Source of the DNA: Abelmoschus esculentus
Lineage: Eukaryota > Streptophyta > Magnoliopsida > Malvales > Malvaceae
DNA length: 64,000 nt
Assembly: GCA_035048815.1 (NCBI GenBank)
Contig: JAUCBN010000020.1
Location: forward strand, 20,551,001-20,615,000
Direction of reading: 5' to 3'
Every line of letters begins with the position of its first letter. The first letter of the stretch is position 1. This document shows positions 61,832-64,000 of this stretch, piece after piece. The position numbers and the translations under genes were made by a program. The notes below the pieces were generated by a model. The model was not told where the DNA came from, did no database searches, and worked only from the letters and a program-made list of their open reading frames with translations.

Positions 61832-62420
61832 CTCTTCAATGTTCATGATGCGGCTCCAATTGTTAAGTTCGTCTTTGTATGTACGCTAACATCAAATGTC
61901 TGGGGTGGGGGCAAGCCGGCACTCTAGATGTGGAGAAATGAAGCTTTCTTAAGCATTTTAGGCCTTTTTGGTTTGCATAAATCCACGAGCAATTGTAATT
62001 AGTAAAATTTGATCTTGTTTGTAATTTTTGTTTTAGTTTTTAAGTTTCAACCGAGTCAATCAGCAGAAGATTTAAAATTCGCTACCTATATCTTCTTCAC
62101 TCTGGTATCCGTTTGCTAATTGATGTTATGACAAGTGCAACTCGTTTCATAAATTTCACAACAAACTACATAGTGAAAGAGTAGTCTATAAAGTGGAGCT
62201 AAATTTGAGTAGTCTATAAAAGTACTGGACTGGACTGGATATTTAAATGATCTAATTAGGGACAGGGTGTCCAAATTGACAGATGTACTGATTTCTAGTC
62301 TACGGTTTGTAATCGGTTCAATCTAATTTGATGCTGAAACAGCAATAAATAATGAATTCATTTGAAGATATTTGAACTCTGTGATTGAAGATAGAGATAT
62401 GGATATGATGCTTACATGTT
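61832..62420. other. TPR gene 3' flank and spacer
   Basis: Nothing was recognised beyond the 3' flank of the TPR gene. Confidence 0.45.
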
Positions 62421-63200
62421 GGTATTTTATCAAGCAGGAAACGAAGCGTGTGAAAGATTGGCATACTATGGAATGAGCACCAGTTGAGTGTTTTATTTCA
62501 ACTATCAACTAAACCAGGAAAACGTGGTTGCCTCGAAAAATAACCAGAACTGGGGCGGAACATGTTACATTATATCGTTGATTGAAGCATTTCTGACAGA
62601 TTCTTACCTAGGAAGATATAGGACAATTGCCTGTTTCTCGATCATCTATATCATTGTAAGTTTCACTCACCACAAAAGGAATTGATCTGAAATCTGTACA
62701 TGCAATTGTGACAAGAAAAGGTTACTTTTTTTGCACAGGGAATGACACTTTTAGCATTGTCTGCGTCGGTTCTCAGCATCAAGCCAAGATGTTATACGAA
62801 AGATAACTGCAAGCCGACTGACACACAGTGTCATGGCCTTTCTAGAACTTTACCTCGTAGCGCTAGGGACAGGAGGAATCAATCCTTGTGTTTCATCGTA
62901 TGGCGCCGACCAGTTCGATGACACTGACAAGAAGGAGAAGAAACACAAGAGTTCTTCAATTGGTTCTATTTTTCCAATAACATGGGTGCTCTTATTGCAG
63001 CATCTGTGCTGGTGTGAGTTCAAACCTACAAGAGCTGGGATGGGGTTTTAGCATTATTACTAGTGTGACTGCTAGACATGGAAAGGTGGGGTGGATAACC
63101 GATAACTTTAATCACGGCCATGTTGATTTCTTCTTTCGGCTTTTGACGGCTCTAAGCGTAAAGAATTTTGTGGTTTTCCTGGGAATTGTTAAATGGTATA
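62421..63200 (+). pseudogene. NPF (NRT1/PTR) transporter remnant
   Basis: The + strand shows NPF segments in order: GNEACERLAYYGMSTS, with a TGA at 62485-62487, then NWGGTCYIISLIEAFLTDSY. After an intron ending TTGCACAG| (about 62740) come GMTLLALSASVLSIKP, and in a shifted frame ALGTGGINPCVSSYGADQFD. Next are NWFYFSNNMGALIAASVLV (shifted, with a stop) and finally GWITDNFNHGHVDFFFRLLT with LGIVKWY. That last piece belongs near the C-terminus of these 12-helix proteins, so the whole second half has been deleted. Intact members carry nitrate, peptides or hormones with protons. The many lesions make it a clear pseudogene. Confidence 0.85.
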
Positions 63201-63565
63201 CTACACTGGGAACTCTGTCGGTGCATCAGAAAGAACTCTATTTTGAGAACACAAATTTAAAAACTCGTGGTTACAATTTAAAGTTGTAACTGCAGAAACT
63301 ATTAACCATTGGATTCGGAAACAAGGTCAGATACGGTTTATCAATGTTGGTTTTCCTTCCTTTGCGGAAGTTATTAATCAGGGAAGGAATTAAACTTGCG
63401 AATTAACATAAAGATTACCCTTTTATTTTCTACATAGCAAAGTTTTGAAAAGTTCACACACTGGATAGTACACAAACAAACATCATAGGTAGACTTGTAG
63501 ATTCACAGAGTACAAATCTCTCTTAAAGCCACTAATTTCATAACTCTGAAACAGAGTTGAAGCTT
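63201..63565. other. Spacer and sHSP 3' flank
   Basis: This short spacer includes the probable 3'UTR of the minus-strand small heat-shock protein. Nothing else was seen. Confidence 0.45.
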
Positions 63566-64000
63566 TTAGTCAGAAATGTCGATGGCCTTAACATCGGGCC
63601 TTTTCACTTCCACCTTGGGAACGGTGACAGCGAGCACGCCGTTTTCCATGGCAGCCTTGATCTGATCCATCTTGACATTTTCGGGCAGCCTGAACCTCCT
63701 CATGAACTTCCCACTGCTCCTTTCCACGTGGTGCCACGTATCGTTCTTGTCTTCCTTCTCCACGTTTCTCTCCCCACTTATCTGCAACACCCTGTCATCC
63801 TCCACCTTCACCTCTTCTTTCTTAAGCCCCGGGACATCTGCCTTGAGGCTTGAACACGTGGGCCTCCGGAGTTTCTTTCCAGTCGATCCGTGTGCTGACA
63901 AAGGCCGAGGTCTCTGGACTTGGTGTCGTCAGGGAAGAGGAAGTGAAGTCCCTGAAAGGGTCCAAACATCGAGCGAGAAAGGATCAAAAACATTGCTGCG
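63566..64000 (-). pseudogene. Class I small heat-shock protein, frameshifted and cut by the window end
   Basis: The minus-strand intronless coding region ends at TAA 63568-63566. The alpha-crystallin domain is recognisable (ADVPGLKKEEVKVEDDRVLQ, ISGERNVEKEDKNDTWHHVE, RRFRLPENVKMDQIKAAMEN) and is followed by the C-terminal extension VEVKRPDVKAIDIS. Class I sHSPs are cytosolic oligomeric chaperones induced by heat. The first dozen or so codons lie beyond 64000. Two lesions break the frame. One base is missing in the DVW-DPF region (near 63958-63962). A 7-base insertion (AGGCTTG at 63846-63852 on the + strand) sits just before ADVPG. A two-residue in-frame loss in the EVKVEVEDD motif is also seen. 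Confidence 0.85.

Overview
The window is nuclear DNA of a flowering plant. It is AT-rich, its genes are spread over many short GT-AG exons, and its gene families are plant-specific or plant-typed (fatty acyl-CoA reductase, LURP-one-related, CSLA mannan synthase, PLATZ factor, CHX antiporter, NPF transporter). The protein sequences read as eudicot and fit Malvaceae (cotton-like) best, but that last step is inference from memory of the families. No tRNA, rRNA, CRISPR or operon structure was seen.

Left part (1-27 kb): mostly intact genes. A minus-strand gene of unknown function runs off the left edge. It is followed by HIRA (histone chaperone, + strand), a fatty acyl-CoA reductase (+) with one in-frame stop, ribosomal stalk protein P2 (+), a small cytochrome c oxidase 7a-like protein (+), a LURP-one-related protein (+), a two-domain phosphatase of the CA1Pase-like family (-) and a CSLA glucomannan synthase (-).

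Middle (28.8-49.7 kb): three minus-strand trafficking or lysosomal-type genes with many exons. These are AP-2 alpha adaptin (one 1-base frameshift, two tandem duplications in introns), a Pro-X carboxypeptidase-like pseudogene (frameshifts, lost 3' end) and a VPS41 copy. The VPS41 copy carries frameshifts, a stop codon, a lost splice acceptor, a truncated RING finger and a hAT-like MITE in an intron.

Right part (51.6-64 kb): a PLATZ gene with a stop codon, a decayed LINE, a CHX antiporter with a stop codon, fragments of a CCCH/ankyrin zinc-finger gene, a CAX exchanger remnant, one intact TPR gene, an NPF transporter remnant and a disrupted small heat-shock protein cut by the window end.

The genes do not form a shared pathway. 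The most informative pattern is the sharp contrast between intact genes at 3-27 kb (one stop in FAR excepted) and the run of broken genes from 31.7 kb to the right end. This suggests either relaxed selection on a redundant (for example polyploid) copy or a local stretch of sequence errors. VPS41, the carboxypeptidase, CAX, CCCH and NPF have too many and too varied lesions for sequence error alone.
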